Shown in pieces: positions 1 through 11,472 of a DNA stretch of 64,000 bases. Each line of letters begins with the position of its first letter. Position 1 is the first letter of the stretch. The position numbers were made by a program, and so were the translations under genes. The DNA is from Dendrobium chrysotoxum (lineage: Eukaryota; Streptophyta; Magnoliopsida; Asparagales; Orchidaceae), in NCBI GenBank assembly GCA_019925795.1, contig CM034305.1, positions 58,082,573 to 58,146,572 of the forward strand, written 5' to 3'. Below the pieces are notes generated by a model. That model did not search any database. It was given only the letters and a program-made list of their open reading frames with translations, and was not told the origin of the DNA.

Positions 1-149
1 GAATTTTTGACTCAAGAAATATAAAAATTAAATTAAAAAATACAGACTCTTTGTAGAAATATTAAACCTGTTCTACCCAATCTTGAGATGAGCATTTTGC
101 ACAGTGTACGACTTATCTGAAATATTAATGTGCATAAAATAAATATCAA

Positions 150-1840
150 ATAATAATATCATGAGAACAAAAATAGAAGCTTATAATATTTATTATGATC
201 AAAATTATAAGCTTGGGATCCTCATTTATAATAGTTCCAACATAATTGAGGAAGACAGAGTTAGGATATTTAAGGACTTGGTTTATGATGTAACTGGGCC
301 TCAATTTCAACAATATAAAGAAGAGTCCCCAAATAATGAGGCATAAAACTTCTATAATTTATTACACACTGCATAATAACCAATTTGGAATGGGTGCACT
401 ATTTACTCTGAGTTATCTATTACTGTAAAAATGTTAAGCATAAAGACATAATATAATATATTGATAGAATGCTTTAATCAATTTATTGGCCTACTTAAGA
501 AGACTAACCTGGCAGATAATATAATTCCATCAGATTTATACTGGACTAAAAAATTAATTTTCAAACTTGGTTTGGCAGCTATAAAAATAGATTATAGTGT
601 TAACAGATGCATATTGTACAACATGGATAATTTATCAGATATTGTATGTCATTATTATAACATGTCAAGATTTAAACTAAATTCTAGGAAAAAAGAAAGC
701 ATAAGGATATGCCAGCTAGTCGATATTTCTACTTATCCATCATTCCTAGATTACAAAATTTATATCCATCTATGAGCTCTGTTATACATATGAGATAGCA
801 CAAGGAATACATCTCGCAAGTAGATGTTCTAACTCATCTGTCAGAAGTAGAGGTCTAGAAAAGATTTGATCATACACACCCTACCTTTGATGCAGAACTA
901 ACATATATACGATTAGATTTATATATAGATGATTTTACTCCATTTAGTAATTCTGCCTCACCTTACTCTATTGGCCTGTGATACTCACCCATACAATATT
1001 TCTTCAAAGTTATGTATGATCACACCACACTTATTAATTTCTGACCCTTATCATTCTAGGCCCACACAATCTAAAGATAAAGATAGATATGTTCTTGTAA
1101 CCATTAATCAATGACTTAAAATTATTATAGAATGAAAGAGTTACTACATATGATATCTCCACACAAAAAAATTACATTGAGAGTAATGTTACTTTAGACA
1201 ATTGCTGATTTCCCAGCATACAACTGCAGGCAAGCTAGCTTGCCCATATTGTATAAAAAATACTAAATATTTCACTTTGAAGCATGGGGGCAAAAATACT
1301 CAGTTTAATTATCACTGTATGTTTTTACCTGTAAATAATCCTTTCATATAAAATAAGGATGCTTTCACTAAAAATAAAATGAAGATAATACAGCCTCCAC
1401 CAAGGTTAAGTAGTGATAAAATATTTGAAAGAGTAAATTTCATACCCATGATAATTGATTCTCCAATTTTAGCTGTTTATAAAGTACCCAGGTATGGAGT
1501 TACTCATAATTAGACTAAGAAGAGCAATTGTTAGTCATTTCCATATTAGGGAATAAACTTGATTAGATATAATTTAGAAGCGATGTATATAGAGAAAAAT
1601 ATTTTTGACAATGTGTTCAATATAGTGATGGACATCAAGGGCAAATCTAAAGATAATGTAAAAGTTAGGATGGACTTAAAGGATATTTGTAGGAGGTAAA
1701 CACTTAAGTTGAAGGAAGAAGGAAATGGTAAACTTCTAGAATTAAAATGGGTGTAGAGCCTAAAGCTACTTGATGGATATTCTTCCACAGTCAATAAATG
1801 TGATGTCTTAGAATTTAAATTGAAAAAATTATTCTTTTAA
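150..1840 (+). pseudogene. CACTA (En/Spm) TNP2-type transposase, N-terminal and central part, decayed
   Basis: Reading across several frames gives a recognisable TNP2 transposase of a CACTA DNA transposon. The stretch at 461-775 has the family block ending in a degenerate YYNMSRFKLNSRKK (usually C-x-x-SRYK). At 929-1,114 there is a block with NISSKLCMITPHLLIS. Most diagnostic is 1,220-1,450, with GKLACPYCIKNTKYFTLKHGG, FLPVNNPF and NKDAFTKNK, followed by PRYGVTHN near 1,500 and NLEAMYIEKNIFDNVFN at 1,570-1,625. Many stops and frameshifts interrupt it and the DGFNPFG box is not readable, so no active enzyme is made. The family cuts and pastes DNA between CACTA-ended termini; I did not find the termini. 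The frame resumes at 3.7 kb after an insertion. Confidence 0.8.
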
Positions 1841-1849
1841 TCTTTTAAT

Positions 1850-3706
1850 AAATAACAACCAGGGCTATCTAATATTATTTATCAGTAATAACAATAAAAA
1901 TAGATTCTATAATTTAAAATATTATTGTACACATCTGTATTCATTCTTAAAAATTATATATACTACTCACGATTTATATAATCATATAATAACTACTTTA
2001 TCCTACGTACAAAAGAAAAATAAAAAGAAATAGAACCTAAAGAATCCTAACCAGACTCGCACTCCTACTCCCCTGTCTTGACCTGAAGTTATTAACCACA
2101 TCTAATGAGCTTAAAAGCTCAACAGGTAACAATAATCTATAAATAAATTCAAAGCACAATAAAGGAGCAATATGCATGTTAACAGTCAAATCATGATAGT
2201 TACATACATATGATCATTGAATTAGTGCAAGAATAATAAAACTTAAATATAATAGCAGTAGAATCTATAAATAGTAAAATACTATGATATAATAGCTGGT
2301 AAAGTAGTTATCCAATATAAGTGTTAAATCTATAAATCAATCATATCTTCATGATCGGATAAAACATCAAATCAAACATCAATAAAATTATCAAAATTAA
2401 ATCAATGCAGTAAAATCATATAAGAATATACACATGCTATATAAACCTCTTATATCACATGCTCAATATATACATACTTAGTATTAAGTATATTGAATCT
2501 ATATTATCAAATAGTATAAGTATCCAGATTAGTAATAATAATAATCTAGTGGCAGAAGCAGTAGGATAATACAATAATAGTAAATCCATGTAGTACGAAT
2601 AAATTCGTATAATAATAAGAATATTACCTCAAAAATATGCATTACAATTGTCACACTAAACAAGTAAGAAGTCCTGGCTATCATGATATTTTTTAGTGTA
2701 GTATCAGTATTAGTAAATCATTAGCTCAGTAAATAGAGTCATCACTCTTTGCTCATCGACATAGTAATAATCTCCATATAACTCTAATATAGTGTATCAA
2801 GTGAATTAGTAGAGGATAGCACCAAATCACTTTATTTAAAGGAAAGGCCGTTGGCCCACCATCCAGTACAGATCAATCAATCTCAAACTAATAGGACAAC
2901 CAGCCTTTACTTGTCTTTTACATATATATTATTAGCACAATACTATAACAGTAATCTTAATCACATATTCACATTTATTTTAAATATATTACAACAAATA
3001 ATACACAATTGAGCTTAGATCAGAAAAATGTCAAAAACATAAAATCTTTAAAATCAGAAATAGGGTAAATATTCCTTATAGCAAGACAAGCAAATCTCTC
3101 AACTGCGTCGATGGATGAAAATTACTCCACGACCTCCAAATCTCCAGTTTCTATTTCTCTCTCTTATCTTTTTTCTCTAAAATCCCTTAAACGTCTATGT
3201 TACCGAAATAAAGAGGAGAAAAGGGATTTTTAAAAGTTTTTTGATTCGTTACTTAGGATATTTTTTATTAAAATAATAATGTAATATTATATTATTAATT
3301 TAATAAATTTCTTTTAGTATAAATTTAAATAAATTATTTTAGGATTTATAAAAATTATAGAAAAATATTTATAAAATAAATTATTTTATTTTAAAATATT
3401 GATGAAATTAGTTTGTAAAATAGACACATAACGATCCCAAAATCTTTACTTGTATCGATAGGTACCAATTTTTTAAGGATTTTCATCAGCATCCAAAAAT
3501 TATGAAAAAAATTCATGTAAGTAAAATACTATACTAACAATATTATGGCAAAGATGATTTATGATTTAGAGTTATAATGACTCTAAAAAAATTTGGCAAA
3601 TGTTATAATAACAATACTATAGCAAAGACGGTTTGCGATTTGGAGTTAAATTGACTACAAAACAAAATTATTTACCTCAATCAAAATATGGGTTATTGTA
3701 ATAGAT
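1850..3706 (-). mobile_element. LTR-like insertion inside the CACTA transposase
   Basis: This block separates two parts of one TNP2 reading frame, so it is a later insertion. Read on the - strand it begins near 3,700 with ACAATAACCCATATTTT and carries patches also seen on the + strand at 18.4-21.2 kb: a gtgggcca...ctttcctttaaata block (2,840-2,870 here, 20,151-20,176 there) and gatgagcaa-agtgatgact (about 2,730-2,755 here, 20,250-20,272 there). A TGTAATAACCC-like start is common in Ty3/gypsy LTRs, so a solo LTR is the best reading. It holds no coding sequence. Both ends are approximate. Confidence 0.55.
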
Positions 3707-5390
3707 GTGTTAACATGAGATTGAGGTGATTATTTAGATTGAAAAGTCATTACTCACGTGTTCAAGGAATATTTGCTGCCTACTTCTTTTAATTCTCTTT
3801 TAGATTTAATCTTAAATTTATTAACCAAATTAAGTATCTTAAAGGACTTATGCTCATCAATACTGAATAAAAAAGTTTTGGTCCATATTGAGCATAATAT
3901 TCCTTTTATTTTATGCAAGCTTAAGAAGATATTTCATCCAGAGTTTTTTTTGACACCATAGAGCATATGCTCGTGCATTTACCAAATGAGGCTAAAGTTG
4001 GTTGAGATGTTTAATATCGATGGATTTTTTCTTTTAAGAGGTAATTTTGTGTAAACATAACATAATTTTATGCAAACATAGCATAATGTGAAGCAAGTTA
4101 TTAATTCATAACCATACTTCATTTAGATATTTAAATAAACTTAAGAAGACTATAATGAATAAAGTACATCCTGAAGGATCAATTTATGAAGCATACTTGA
4201 TGTATGAGACTACTCAATTTTATTCATACTACTTCGACCCACAGTTACAATCAACAAGGAATACTATACCTCAAAATTTGGGTAATCTAGATATATGTCA
4301 ATCAACTAGTAACATATTTGTATTCAATGGTTGTGGCGAGCCAATAGGTGCTTGCACTGTGTGCTATTTGATAGATAAGGTGATGAGAGTTGTCACATTA
4401 TACATACAACAAAATTGTACTGAAGTTGAGTCATATCTCAAGTATGTTTGAGTTAAGATTTTGTACATTTTGTAGACTCAGATATAGAGACTCTAAATTC
4501 AAAACTTTAGTAAGAATTTTATTAATGGTCTGACTACAACATCACTATTAGAGTAGGAAAAGAGAGTGGAATCTAAATCTTTAAATTGGTTCAAAAATAT
4601 GATATGTATTTTGACAAGTCACTTCAATCATATATATTATAATCAATTAACTTAGTAAAAATGATAATAACATAGCTACACTTCCTATGTAAATCAGGTC
4701 CATAATAAAGCCAGAGATTTGCAAGATTAAAGACTAATGAATCTAGCCTGGGACCTATAAGAGTAGTAAATAGTTGGTCAATTTTTATAATCAGCAGTTA
4801 TATATTTCAAACCAAAGCTTCGTGTGAAGGTCAAAAAATAATAAACTATGGTGTATGAGTGAAAGGGAACAACCATATGGGTGATGACTATGAGTATTAT
4901 GAGATTTTATAGAAAGTACTACAATTGGAAAATCATGGTGAAGGAAATAACTTATATCTTTTTAACTGTGATTGGTTTGATCTAGAGTAAAATAAAGGAA
5001 CGAGGTTGCATCTAATATATGATATTATAGAAGTAAAGCGAGGTAGAAGATATAGAAAATATGATCCATTTATCATTTCTAGCTAGGCTACCTAAGTCTT
5101 CTTTGCTAACTATCCAGGTAGATTATGGGGTTAGTAAGATTGACTTATGGTGATCATGCCAAGACTAAACCTAGGGGGTCATTGAGAATACTACATTAAT
5201 ACCAGAAGCACATCAAGAAGAATATGTCTCAAACTTTAAAGAACCTCCTAATGATGGATATGATTAAATTATAGCTAAGGAGATTGAGTTGCAGTTATAG
5301 GAGGTAGATTTAAACATTATTGAAAATATTGAAGATGTTAGCAGTGAGGATGTGGTCTCATCAGATAAAAGTGAATCACCTAGTGATTAA
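3707..5390 (+). pseudogene. CACTA transposase continued: TNP2 C-terminus plus DUF4218 and DUF4216-like regions
   Basis: The frame interrupted near 1.84 kb continues here. At 3,735-3,960 the translation reads YLLPTSFNSLLDLI, LSILKDLCSSILN and HNIPFILCKLKKIFHPEFF, the usual run at the TNP2/DUF4218 junction. At 4,155-4,451 it reads EGSIYEAYLMYETTQFYSYY and a block ending in NCTEVESYLKYV. A DUF4216-like block follows at about 4,730-5,090, with LGPIRVVNSWS, GDDYEYYEIL, LFNCDWFDLE and YDPFIISS. Stops and frameshifts are spread throughout. Domain order and strand match a single autonomous CACTA element. Confidence 0.75.
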
Positions 5391-5605
5391 TTGTTAGGAA
5401 GTAAATGTGAATCACCTAGTTATTTTTCTTACTATATTAGTACATACATTATAGTAGTTCCTTTTTTTTCTTATAGTATGGTAGTATTGAATGCATATTT
5501 TTTTTCTTATAGTATAGTAATATTTACTACTTATTTCATGTATTTAATCTACTTAATTCCTGTATTTTCATAAATATACTATTTATTTATTTTTATTTTT
5601 TATAG

Positions 5606-7000
5606 ATGGCTTCTGGTAGTGATGAGCCCCCCCCAGGCAATCAACCACAAATATTTTCAGGTGCAAGCATAAAATTGGTGGATGACCTGGTGAGGGTGGA
5701 TGTATTGAGGGACCACCTCTTCTCAGCCTGCCACCTATACCCAGCCTAGGCCCCCTTTGCCTACACCTCTTATAGAGAGTCCTCAGTTTTACTCCCCAGA
5801 CCCTCGCTTTCCATCATAAGACCCTACACAGACTGCTCTCTTTTACCTTTACTACTTCCCCCTCCATCTTCTTAGGGAGTTCTTTTTACTTATCCCTATC
5901 CACCATATGTTCCACCATTTTACTACCCAACACCCCCTCATCCCCTTGTAACTGGACCTTCCACTCAGACTGCAGCTGAACATACCACTCATACTGTAGT
6001 TAGACCTTCCATGCAGACTTTTGTAGCACCGACCATTGATGGGCACATGCTGATTCAGCCAGAGGGTGCCACGTACGTAGGCATTTTTTATATTATTTGG
6101 ATATTTGAGAAATAATACTTTAAAATAAATATTTTGTATAAGTTTTACCCATCAAAGCAACCTACGCATAAGATACGAGATATCATATGGAGAAGGTTTG
6201 ATGCTCCACATATTTCTTGAAAGAAATCCCAAGAGAAGTGTGTGATATGTAGTTTAGGGAGTTCAAGGTTGGTAAGTTACAATATTGTTAACATCTCCAT
6301 CTTTTATTAAGCTAGCAAAAAAAAGATTTTGTTCTAATTTATTATATACAATGAGATTTCTACTAATTGCTAGAGTACGGTACTAGAATCAAAATAAATT
6401 TTAAGAAACTCATAGCAACTTGTCTGTGAGACATATTAACAAGTATTAGGATGATAGGCGAGTGACCACTTTAGATTGTAGAGGGTATATGGGTCGAGCT
6501 CAGTACTGCTTGGGGCATCCCAAATTATACAGTAAGGAGGGTGCAAAGCAAATAGAATCTAGCTTGTAATGTTGGGGGCCTAGGTACCTCCCTCTAAAAT
6601 GGGGACTCAGTTTCACATACTAAGCAGAGACAACAATTGGTATGAATTTTGATAGATTTTAATAATTTTTTGATTATGCATGCTAATCTAAGTATATTAT
6701 AGAAGGAGATGCTTGATAGAAAACCAACTGCTGTTGAGTTAAATAACCACACTCATAAGCGCCAAGAGGACCAATAATGGGTGGATGAGCGAGCGAGGAG
6801 AGCTTACGTAAGTATATGAGGTTATAATTCTTAGAGAAATATTATAAGTGATGATTATATGATGATTAATATTATGTTTAGTAGAATGAGTATACACGAC
6901 TTTGAGAGAGCCGGGCTGCAGCTGATGAGGGATCCTCTAGGGAATCTTGATAGTCTTATCATCTAGAAGTATGGTTTGTAAATTATCATGAGATATGGTG
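5606..7000 (+). pseudogene. Second ORF of the CACTA element (Transposase_24 / TNPA-like), decayed
   Basis: Downstream of the transposase on the same strand, a reading frame starts at the ATG at 5,606 (MASGSDEPPPGNQPQIFSG) and runs into a proline/tyrosine-rich stretch. After breaks, the region 6,560-6,830 reads GLGTSL, GDSVSHTKQRQQL, DRKPTAVELNNHTHKRQEDQ and WVDERARRAY. This is the ordered signature of the plant Transposase_24 family, normally the accessory DNA-binding protein of CACTA elements. Spacing of about 200 bp from the transposase remnant fits the usual two-gene layout. Stops prevent a functional product. Confidence 0.65.
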
Positions 7001-7960
7001 GGAGGATGGGTATTTTGAATGATGAAAACTAACTTGGAATCAGGCTACAAAGTAAAGACAATTCCATTAGTTTGTAGCTAGTCCTATCGTGCAATATGAG
7101 GGGATATGTCCATAACATTTGGGATGTTATTGTGGGCTTGGGGGTAAATAGATTGATGCCTACAATTGGGGGGATCAAGAGGGAGGCAGAGGAAGAGCAT
7201 ACAATTTTGCTTTCATCATGAATTCTCTAGCACACAACATATACACATAATATAACTAACCTGACTATTATAAAACGTAGCATGATATTCCAACATTTTT
7301 TCTTAAATAATTATGTTTGTAGTGTTAGGTGTTGGCAATCAGTATAAATTGAGCGAGTACGGGAGAGTTAGCCGCTTGCCCTTCATTGCACTACTTTTCT
7401 AAAATGTAAACGATAGCAAAAGGTTATGCAAGCTATCCTAAACTTTTATTCTTAAATATTCTGTATTATTCTTAATATTATATCTATTAACATTCCATAA
7501 TATTATTTTTAATTCAAAAATTCTATTCTTGAAATATGATGCTCTATGTGAAGATCTACATGCCTTCTAGATTTTTGTGCCCTATCATTTTGAAGAAAAA
7601 AAATTGACGTGGGAAACAAAATTGTAACAGTATATATAGCTAGATTTACATCTAAATAACAAGATAAGATAAAAAAGAATATTAAAAAAAGTAAAATTAA
7701 GAAATTTAATTTAAATATTACTATAATTTTTTTCTTTAAGCATTTTTAATTATTTAACATTATATTTCTCATCCCATAGCTATCCACTTTAAAAAGAACA
7801 TAAGAAAATTTTAAAAAAAAAATATCTACAAAAGAAAGCACGCCGCGTAGGAGAAAGCCAGCAAAAGTAACTCCGTCAGCCCAGCAGCCAAAAGATCGCC
7901 TCCTCTGATTTTATTATTATTACTATTTTCTTGCAACCTCTTAATTCAAAAACAGTGACA
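7000..7960. other. Non-coding AT-rich sequence between the CACTA element and the SMXL gene
   Basis: I see no convincing coding sequence. The first few hundred bases probably contain the 3' terminal region of the CACTA element; a TAGTG terminus could not be placed. The remainder is the likely distal promoter of the SMXL gene. Confidence 0.5.
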
Positions 7961-7968
7961 GAGCCCCA

Positions 7969-7972
<4 letters not shown>

Positions 7973-8000
<28 letters not shown>
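7973..8000 (+). repeat. (GA)n microsatellite upstream of the SMXL gene
   Basis: Uninterrupted AG dinucleotide run just upstream of a TATA-like box. GA repeats near plant transcription starts can act as GAGA-type elements; that role is inferred. Confidence 0.8.
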
Positions 8001-8012
8001 CGGAAAACGCCT

Positions 8013-8018
8013 TATAAA
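8013..8018 (+). promoter_or_regulatory. Candidate TATA box of the SMXL gene
   Basis: TATAAA lies 226 bp before the chosen ATG and directly after the GA repeat. A start about 30 bp downstream would give a leader of roughly 200 nt. No transcript data support this. Confidence 0.45.
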
Positions 8019-8167
8019 GAAGTAAGCAAGCAATACTCCTACTACAGAGCCCTCCCTCCCCTTCTTCTCCCCATTCGCTTTCCAGAATAGTCATCCCTCC
8101 TCTAATCCGCATCATAAAACAGAGTGAAAGCAGGAAAACCTCTGCTAAAGAACAGAGCAAGAAGAAC

Positions 8168-8173
8168 ATGTAA
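8168..8173 (+). promoter_or_regulatory. Start-stop upstream ORF (ATGTAA) in the SMXL leader
   Basis: An ATG followed at once by TAA, with A at position -3, lies 76 nt before the main ATG. It is the only other ATG between the candidate TATA box and the main start. AUG-stop elements of exactly this sequence are known to stall ribosomes in the Arabidopsis NIP5;1 leader; any role here is inference. Confidence 0.5.
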
Positions 8174-8210
8174 AAGGATAATATTGAAGGAGAGCTGAAA
8201 CTCTGTATCA

Positions 8211-8222
8211 GGGTGTTGGGGG
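8211..8222 (+). promoter_or_regulatory. G-rich tract in the SMXL leader
   Basis: GGGTGTTGGGGG lies 21 nt before the ATG. In Arabidopsis the zinc-finger protein JULGI binds a G-rich quadruplex element in the 5' UTR of SMXL4 and SMXL5 and represses translation. Here only two runs of three or more G are present, so a strong intramolecular quadruplex would need the GG pairs at 8,176 and 8,189. Confidence 0.35.
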
Positions 8223-8243
8223 TTAGTTCCTGCTGAGAGAGTG

Positions 8244-11200
8244 ATGCGCGCTGGAGCTTGCACTATCCAGCAGGCCCTCACAGCCGAGGCAGCCTCCATT
8301 CTTAAACATTCTCTTAACCTGGCTCGTCGCCGTGGCCATGCTCAGGTCACTCCCCTTCATGTCGCAGCCACACTCCTCAACTCTTCCTCCTCTGCTTCTT
8401 CCCTTCTCCGGCGTGCCTGCATCCGCTCTCATCCCCACCATCCCACTTCCCTCCCTCTCCAATGCCGAGCTCTCGAGCTCTGCTTCAATGTTGCGCTCAA
8501 CCGCCTTCCCACATCACCTCCACCTTCTTCTTCATCATCCCTCCTCCACTCACACCCCTCTCTCTCCAACGCCCTCATCGCTGCTCTCAAACGAGCTCAG
8601 GCTCACCAACGGCGAGGTTGCATTGAGAGCCAGAATCACCACTCTCATCAAACGCAGCAGCAGAACAACCAGCCTCTGCTTGCCATTAAGGTCGAGCTGG
8701 AACAGCTCACCATCTCCATTCTCGACGACCCCAGCGTGAGCAGAGTGATGAGAGAGGCCGGCTTCTCAAGCACCAGCGTTAAACAAAACCTTGAGGAGGA
8801 TTCCTCTTCGGGGTTTGGAATGGCTATATCCACCAAGCCACAGCCCTTTCTTTTCGAAAACAGCGGTGTTCTCTTGCCAACTCAGTTCATGAAATCGGTG
8901 GAAAAGAAGGAAGAAGATGTGAGAGTGGTTTTCGAGGTGATGATGAGAAGAAAGCTGCTGCAGTTTCAGCAGCAGAATGGTAAGAGGAGCGGTAACGCCG
9001 TTGTGGTTGGAGACTCTGCTTCCATTGCAGAGGGGATTATGGATGAGTTGTTGATGAGGTTGGAGAGAGGAGAGGTGCCAGAGGAGTTGAGAGGAGCTCA
9101 GGTTATTAAGCTCCAGCTCTCTTACGTGCATCTTAGGCTTATGAGCAGAGTAGATGTAGAAATGAAGATTTCTGATCTTAGAAGAAGGGTCTTCTCTTCT
9201 TTGGAGAAAGGTGTTATTGTCTATGCAGGGGACTTGAGGTGGGCAGTAGGTGAAGAGGATAGAGATGGGGAGTGTTTAGCTGGGTTTAGGCCAGTGGAAT
9301 ATTTGATTTCAGAGGTTGGAAGGCTTCTCTCTGAGTTCAAGAGTGGTATCAACGGACTGGGAGGAGAAAGAGGAAGGGTTTGGGTGTTAGCTTCTTCTAG
9401 CTATAAGACTTACATGAGATGTAAGCTGATTAATCCATCTCTTGAGTCTCAGTGGGATCTTCAGGCTGTATTAGTTCCTTCTGGTGGTCTTGCACTGAGT
9501 CTCCAAGCCCCCTGGTTAGCACTTCTTCATCATATACTTACACTTTGTTGTCATATTTTCTTGTCTTTTTGTATGGAAGAGTCCTCAATGTGTCATATTT
9601 TTAATACTTCGGTTTTCTTGTGACAAGTCAGTAGTTACCAAAAAAAAACTTTTTAAGAAAGCTTAAAAAATGAATTTGTGATCTTGAATCTTCTACTTTT
9701 ATGTCAAACTTAACAATTTCAGCGTTATATAAATGATTTGTGGGGAAAAACTATTGTAGTGGCATGGACTCAGTGGTGTCAAAACTTCGGCAGTATCACT
9801 TCCAGCTGTTGGAACCTAGAGTTTCTAATGCTGAGGAGGAGGAAGAGAAGCTTCTTTGCTGTGCTGAATGCTTCGCAAATTATGAGAAAGAGGCTGCTTC
9901 AGTTTTGAAATCTGAAGCTAAAGAAGGCATTGCTGAAAATACTCAGCTGCCATGTTTTATTCAAAGTCAAAAACCAGAGAAGCTTTACAAGGTAGAGGAA
10001 TAAGAAACGCCTTCAAATTCTCTTCAATGAGTTGTTTTTTATTTATTTGTAATGCAAGTAAATTCTGATTCCAAATCATATTTCAGATTAACTTTCTTGA
10101 GTTGAGAAGGAAATGGAAGAGACTATGCCAAAACCTTCATCAGTCTAGAATCAGTCATACTCAAGTGCATCCTCCTTCCATCAGCAAAGTATTTCCTTCA
10201 TCTCATCCATGGTGGTCAAATAGCTTGCCTTCAACCAAGAGCAAGTTAACCATTGAACCAAGCTCGATGTCATTCACAGCTTATAGCAAAGAAAGCCCTA
10301 AACAATGGTCATTGGAATCGAACCCGAAGTCATCGAGGAGGCCAATCATGACAACTCTTGCACTCTGCAACCCTCTGTTCACTGATTCGGCAACATCAAC
10401 TGATCATAAAAAGGCATCCGCAGTAAGCCCCAGAAAATTAGCCCAGAAGTTACAGGAGAACATTCCATGGCAATCTGAGCATATTAATTTGGTTGTAGAT
10501 GCATTGCTTGATCTCCAATCGAGTGAAAAGAAGGGGACCTGGATAATGATTCATGGGAATGATCGGATTGCCAAGAGGCGCTTGGTTCGTGTAGTAGCTG
10601 AATCATTATTTGGATCTTCTGACAGAATTTTCCACATTAATATGAAGAGATCAGCAAGTGGAGCAATTGATCTTCTGAAAGCAGCACTAGGAAAGGAATC
10701 TAAAACTGTGGTTCTGATTGAAAACATTGATTGCGCCAATCCAGAGTTTGTCAACTTGATCAATGATGGAACCAAGGTTGGATATTTGAAGGATTCATGT
10801 GGAAGAGAGGTTGATTTGGCTAATTTGAAATTTATTTTGACAAGTTCTGCGTCGACCGAGAGTGGAATATTAGGAGAAGAAGAAGACTACGACAGAGTTC
10901 TTAGAATGAGGGTGTGGACAGAAGGGGAAGAGGAACATCAACCACTGTCTAACGAAAAGAGGAAGGGTGAGTGGAATCCAACAAGAGAACAGAAGAAGCC
11001 GAGAACAGCAGATAGATGTGAGCTGGATCTCAATGTAGCCATCACCGGTGATGGCGATGGTGATGACGACGGAGCACTAAGTGATCTCACAAACGAGGTT
11101 TGTGCAGGCGGCGACCAAGTTCAGCTCCCTGCAACTGCTGAGTTTAATTTTGATATGAACACCGACAAGCTTGATCACATTGTAGAGGGTTTCACTACTA

Positions 11201-11472
11201 GGCTTCAACGAGCATTCGAGGCCACAGTAGGCAGAAATGGAGGTGAAGAAAGGCTGGTGGTGGACCTTGCCGTGGCGCAAGAGCTTGCCACAGCTTCTGG
11301 CTTTTTTCTGGAGGTCGAGTTCGATAAGTGGGTGAGGGAAGTTTTTCAAAATTGTATTCCAACGGTAAAAAAGGGCGGGAAGGTGAGATTGCTGATTGAG
11401 GGCAAAGAAGGAAATAGGTTAGAATTTGGTTTCCATGGCTCGGCTCTCCCCATGAAAATCTCAGTGGATTGA
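8244..11472 (+). CDS. SMXL: SMAX1-LIKE protein, SMXL3/4/5 clade (phloem-development type)
   Basis: Proposed exons are 8,244-9,514, 9,760-9,991 and 10,087-11,472, giving 962 residues. SMXL proteins are nuclear ClpB-like co-repressors; the SMXL3/4/5 clade promotes phloem formation independently of strigolactone or karrikin. The N-terminus (MRAGACTIQQALTAEAAS, RRGHAQVTPLHVA, QCRALELCFNVALNRLPTS) is a double Clp-N domain over about residues 1-170 and matches this clade best. Exon 2 has CCAECFANYEKEA. Exon 3 has LRRKWKRLCQNLHQ, a degenerate P-loop region (HGNDRIAKRR), IENIDCANPEF and an EAR motif LDLNV at about residue 814. The RGKT degron loop of D53/SMAX1-type members is absent. The ATG at 8,244 is preferred over an in-frame GTG one codon earlier. 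The intron 1 acceptor is the least certain junction: 9,760 keeps phase, whereas the stronger-looking acceptor at 9,723 runs into a stop. Confidence 0.9.
9515..9759 (+). other. SMXL intron 1
   Basis: The donor ctg|gttagc follows the conserved SGGLALSLQAP. The reading frame stays open through the first 110 bp of the intron. The acceptor at tattgtag|tggc restores phase but has a poor pyrimidine tract. Intron 2 (9,992-10,086; aag|gtagag ... tttcag|att) is conventional. Confidence 0.55.
11023..11037 (+). other. EAR repression motif (LDLNV) of the SMXL protein
   Basis: Five in-frame codons encode LDLNV, an LxLxL-type EAR motif that recruits TOPLESS co-repressors in this family. A stretch rich in Gly and Asp follows it directly. 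Confidence 0.85.
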
